9,038 nucleotides of DNA from a bacterium (GTDB taxonomy: Bacteria > Arandabacterota > Arandabacteria > Arandabacterales > JALGWA01), in assembly GCA_025774425.1 (NCBI GenBank), contig JALGWA010000029.1, forward strand, positions 1-9,038, read 5' to 3'. This document shows, piece after piece, positions 6,251 to 9,038 of the stretch (position 1 is its first letter; each line of letters starts with the position of its first letter). Below the pieces are notes generated by a model. That model ran no database searches. It had not been told where the DNA came from and saw only the letters and a list, made by a program, of their open reading frames with translations. A program made the translations under genes and the position numbers.

Positions 6251-7963
6251 TCAGTCCGTGAACACGTCGATGAACTTGAATGCGTTTACGTCGAACAACC
6301 CGAGGTCCGTCAGTTTGAGCTCGGGGACGACGGGCAGCGAGATGAACGAGAGCGCCATGAACGGGTCCTTGACCCCGACGCCGAGGCCGGCCGCCACTTC
6401 GCCGAGTCTCTCGAGTTCGTCCCTGACCGTCGGCATCGGCTGCTCCGACATCAGGCCCGCAATCGGCAGCGGCAACCTGCCGACAACCTCTCCGTCGGCG
6501 ACGATCGCCAGGCCGCCCTTCATGCGGGCGATCTCGATCACGGCCTCGAGCATGTCGGCGTCGTTCACACCGGCGACGACGATGTTGTGGGAGTCGTGCG
6601 AGACGCTCGACGCGAGCGCTCCCCGCTTGAGGCCGAGGCCCTTCAGGAAACCGTGCCCTATGTTGTCCGATGCGTGATGGCGTTCGATGACCACCACCTT
6701 GACGATGTCGTTGTCGGGATCGCTCTCCGCAAAGCCGTCGACTATCTTGGCGGGAGCCGTGTGCACATGGGTCAAGATCTGGTGGGGTACGATCTCGATC
6801 GCGCGTATTCTCTTCCCGCCGGCCGGTATCTTGAAGTCTTCGATGGTGAGGAACTTGAGATTGACCGAACCCCTCAGGGGAATCTTCGGCGGCTCCACCG
6901 GCAGGTCGAGCAGCCTTCCCCCCTCGGCGACCAGCTCCCCTCTCTTGTAGACGCCGCCCACCTTGACTTCCTCGAGCGAATCGAGCACGAGGATATCCGC
7001 CGTATAGCCGGGAGCGATGGCCCCGAGCTTGTCGAGCCTGAAGTATTCCGCGGTGTTGATGGTGGCGAGCCTGATCGCCGACACCGGGTCGATGCCGTGC
7101 TCGATGGCCGTGCGCACCATGAAGTCGATATGTCCCTCCTCGAGAATGTCCTTCGGGTGCCTGTCGTCCGTCACGAAGAAGCATCGGTTGATATTGTGCG
7201 GTGTGATGAGGGGAAGCAGGTCGATGAGGTTCTTGGTGAGCGACCCTTCCCTCAGCATTATGTGCATCCCGAGTCTCAGCTTCTCCCGCACCTCCTCGAC
7301 CGTCGTTCCCTCGTGATCCGACCTCACGCCGGCCGCTACGTACGCGCACAGGTCCCTGCCGCCGAGGCCCGGCGCATGGCCGTCCACGCGCTTCTCATGC
7401 GACATCGTGATCTTGTCCAGCACGTCCTGGTCACGCTTGAGGACGCCAGGATAGTTCATCACCTCACCTATGCCGAGAACCCACTTCTCCGAGAGCAGCG
7501 GATAGAGGTCGAAGCCCTTGAGCGCCGAACCGCTGGTCTCGAACTCCGTCGCCGGCACGCATGAAGGGAGCATCAGGAACACGTTCAGGGGATTGAACTT
7601 GCTCGATTTGAGCATGTACTGGATGCCCTCGAGCCCGAAGACATTCGCGATCTCATGCGGGTCTATGACCACCGACGTCGTGCCGAGCGGGACGACCGCC
7701 CGGGCGAATTCCCGCACCTCGACCATGGAACTCTCGATGTGAACGTGGCCGTCGATGAAGCCGGGTGACAGGTACTTGCCGCTCACGTCCACTTCCTTCC
7801 TGCCCCGGTACTTGCCTATCCCGACGACCGTTCCGTCGAATACGCCCACATCCGCCTCATACGTCTCGCCGGAGAACACGTTGATGAGAGTTCCCCCCTT
7901 GAGCACGAGATCGCAGGGGACCTCTCCCCGCGCCACTCCTATCACGTCACCGAGACCAGCCAT
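6251..7963 (-). CDS. ade: Adenine deaminase (EC 3.5.4.2)
   Basis: This cytoplasmic metal-dependent amidohydrolase converts adenine to hypoxanthine and ammonia in purine salvage. The protein is 570 aa, normal for the Ade/AdeC family. The N-terminal beta domain carries DLVLKGGTLINVFSGE (18-33). Metal-site motifs follow in order: PGFIDGHVHIESS at 67-79 (HxH, H73 and H75), DPHEIANV at 101-108, DGHAPGL at 194-200, SDHEGT at 215-220 and TDDRHP at 265-270. The C-terminal family-specific part has ERHH at 427-430, SHDSHN at 455-460 and the conserved end FMALSFISLPVVPELKLTD at 535-553. No key residue appears to be missing. I chose the ATG at 7963 because GGGGGAGG lies just upstream and the protein then begins like its relatives; the frame is open for 40 more codons, which would overlap the end of rarA. 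It is followed 10 bp later by the BMP lipoprotein, which supports a purine uptake-and-salvage role. Confidence 0.95.
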   Translation of the reverse strand: MAGLGDVIGVARGEVPCDLVLKGGTLINVFSGETYEADVGVFDGTVVGIGKYRGRKEVDVSGKYLSPGFIDGHVHIESSMVEVREFARAVVPLGTTSVVIDPHEIANVFGLEGIQYMLKSSKFNPLNVFLMLPSCVPATEFETSGSALKGFDLYPLLSEKWVLGIGEVMNYPGVLKRDQDVLDKITMSHEKRVDGHAPGLGGRDLCAYVAAGVRSDHEGTTVEEVREKLRLGMHIMLREGSLTKNLIDLLPLITPHNINRCFFVTDDRHPKDILEEGHIDFMVRTAIEHGIDPVSAIRLATINTAEYFRLDKLGAIAPGYTADILVLDSLEEVKVGGVYKRGELVAEGGRLLDLPVEPPKIPLRGSVNLKFLTIEDFKIPAGGKRIRAIEIVPHQILTHVHTAPAKIVDGFAESDPDNDIVKVVVIERHHASDNIGHGFLKGLGLKRGALASSVSHDSHNIVVAGVNDADMLEAVIEIARMKGGLAIVADGEVVGRLPLPIAGLMSEQPMPTVRDELERLGEVAAGLGVGVKDPFMALSFISLPVVPELKLTDLGLFDVNAFKFIDVFTD

Positions 7964-8037
7964 TGTCCTCCCCCGTTGGTCGCCGAACCGTCTCCACATG
8001 CGCAGCGTTGTTTCCCGTCGCCGGCCGCACCGCCTTC
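7964..8037. other. Short spacer between rarA and ade
   Basis: This 74-bp spacer contains the ade ribosome-binding site (GGGGGAGG, minus strand, 7974-7967) three bases before its ATG. I see no promoter-like hexamer pair and no terminator hairpin with a T-run, so ade may be read through from rarA, though a weak promoter inside rarA cannot be excluded. Confidence 0.5.
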
Positions 8038-9038
8038 CTACCCATGCTTCTTCCGCCTCCTCGCTTCGAGTATCGCTCTCCACTTGTCGAGCCGCTTCTT
8101 GATGACGGCCTCGTAACCCCGGCCGGTGGGCTCGTAGTAGCGGCGCCCCCTGACCTTGCCGGCCAGGTACTCCTGGTCGGCGAGGCCGTCGGGGTCGTCG
8201 TGGGGATACTCGTACCCCTCGCCGAATCCCATATCCTTCATCAGGTGCGTCGGTGCGTTCCGGATGTGGAGAGGAACCGCGGGGGCCTCCTCGGAGTTGA
8301 CGTCTTCCTTCGCCTTCGTGTAGGCGGTGTAGACCGCGTTGCTCTTGGGCGCCGTCGCGAGATAGACCGCCGCCTGGGCGAGGGCGAGATCACCTTCCGG
8401 CATGCCGATGAAGTGCACGGCGTCCTTGGCGGCCACGGCCACCACCAGCGCCTGAGGATCGGCGTTTCCGACGTCTTCGGAGGCGAACCTGATCATCCGG
8501 CGGGCGATATAGAGCGGGTCCTCCCCGGCTTCGAGCATCCGCGCGAGCCAGTAGAGGGCCGCGTCGGGATCACTTCCCCTAAGGCTCTTGTGCAGCGCGG
8601 AGATTATGTTGTAATGCTCCTCCCCGGTCTTGTCGTAGAGAAGGGCCTTCTTCTGGAGCGCGCCCTCTATGGTCGCGAGGTCGATCTTCCTCGCGCCGCC
8701 CTCCGCCGGCGCCGTGGCGGCGACGGCGAGCTCGAGGGCATTGAGCGCGACGCGCGCGTCGCCGTCGGCCTGCTTGACCATGTGTTCCAGCGCCTCGTCG
8801 CTGAGGTCGATATCGACCTTGCCGAGCCCGTGCTCCGTGTCGGCGAGAGCCCTCCGCACGATCCGCTTGAGGTCATCCGCCGTCAGCTTGTGAAGCATGA
8901 CGACGAGCGAGCGCGACAGCAGCGCCGAGTTGACCTCGAACGACGGATTCTCGGTGGTCGCCCCGATCAAGATGATGGTGCCCTTTTCGACATGCGGGAG
9001 AAAGGCGTCCTGCTGGGCCTTGTTGAACCTGTGTATCT
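8038..9038 (-). CDS. rarA: RarA/MgsA replication-associated AAA+ ATPase, N-terminus outside the window
   Basis: This is a homotetrameric AAA+ ATPase related to clamp-loader subunits and eukaryotic WRNIP1, acting at stalled replication forks. The last 332 codons are present; about 110 N-terminal residues, including Walker A and most of Walker B, lie beyond the right edge. The visible part starts just after the Walker B acidic residues with [17 protein letters not shown]. It then has sensor 1 [13 protein letters not shown], the arginine-finger LLSR, and sensor 2 within [17 protein letters not shown] sequence (GDARVALN). The C-terminal tetramerisation domain has [45 protein letters not shown] and [14 protein letters not shown], all near-invariant in the family. 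The first annotated in-window start (TTG at 8970) is internal and not real. It is co-directional with ade, 74 bp upstream of it, with no functional link expected. Confidence 0.95.
   Translation of the reverse strand, partial: IHRFNKAQQDAFLPHVEKGTIILIGATTENPSFEVNSALLSRSLVVMLHKLTADDLKRIVRRALADTEHGLGKVDIDLSDEALEHMVKQADGDARVALNALELAVAATAPAEGGARKIDLATIEGALQKKALLYDKTGEEHYNIISALHKSLRGSDPDAALYWLARMLEAGEDPLYIARRMIRFASEDVGNADPQALVVAVAAKDAVHFIGMPEGDLALAQAAVYLATAPKSNAVYTAYTKAKEDVNSEEAPAVPLHIRNAPTHLMKDMGFGEGYEYPHDDPDGLADQEYLAGKVRGRRYYEPTGRGYEAVIKKRLDKWRAILEARRRKKHG

Noticed and set aside
5910..7564. Long frames on both strands across ade and BMP (479 codons minus, 507 codons plus)
   Set aside because: Both overlap conserved ade and BMP coding sequence in other frames and have shadow-like composition; neither shows a family motif.
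7964..8083. 40-codon N-terminal extension of adenine deaminase
   Set aside because: The extension overlaps the end of rarA, is rich in Arg and Glu, and is unlike the family; the ATG at 7963 has its own GGGGGAGG site.

Overview
The window comes from a GC-rich bacterial chromosome. It holds seven protein-coding genes, one of them cut off by the right-hand edge. The secreted protein in the middle has a C-terminal FlgD/type IX-like sorting domain together with dockerin-like and cohesin-like parts. That style of secreted protein is common in the Fibrobacteres-Chlorobi-Bacteroidetes (FCB) candidate phyla (Eisenbacteria, Latescibacterota, Krumholzibacteriota and relatives). This placement is an inference; there is no rRNA or other phylogenetic marker here. 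I see no mobile element, CRISPR array or tRNA.

Layout, read right to left because six of the seven genes are on the minus strand. At the right edge is the C-terminal three quarters of rarA/mgsA, a replication-associated AAA+ ATPase. After 74 bp comes adenine deaminase (ade, 570 aa). Ten bp further is a BMP-family substrate-binding lipoprotein (345 aa). Next, on the opposite strand, is a 441-aa exported modular protein (3823-5148), convergent with the BMP gene and divergent from the next operon. The left part is a tightly packed three-gene ABC importer operon: a two-domain ATPase with a GTG start, permease 1 with a TTG start, and permease 2 with an ATG start. Each of these neighbours overlaps by 4 nt.

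How the genes work together: the BMP lipoprotein, the tandem-domain ATPase and the two permeases make a complete purine-nucleoside-type importer (the PnrA, BmpA-NupABC and NupNOPQ class). Adenine deaminase beside it can turn adenine into hypoxanthine plus ammonia. The cluster therefore reads as a purine uptake and salvage locus. Its unusual point is that the secreted-protein gene, with its own sigma70-like promoter and a possible palindromic operator, sits between the binding-protein gene and the rest of the transporter.

The 287-bp divergent intergenic region (3536-3822) is the main regulatory stretch. It holds a well-matched -35/-10 pair with a 17-bp spacer for the plus-strand gene, a 27-bp imperfect palindrome just upstream of it, a leader of about 155 nt, and a possible 11-codon upstream ORF whose stop overlaps the ATPase start. 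Apart from these and the modular protein, the genes belong to well-known families. I do not see a clear new defence or biosynthetic system.
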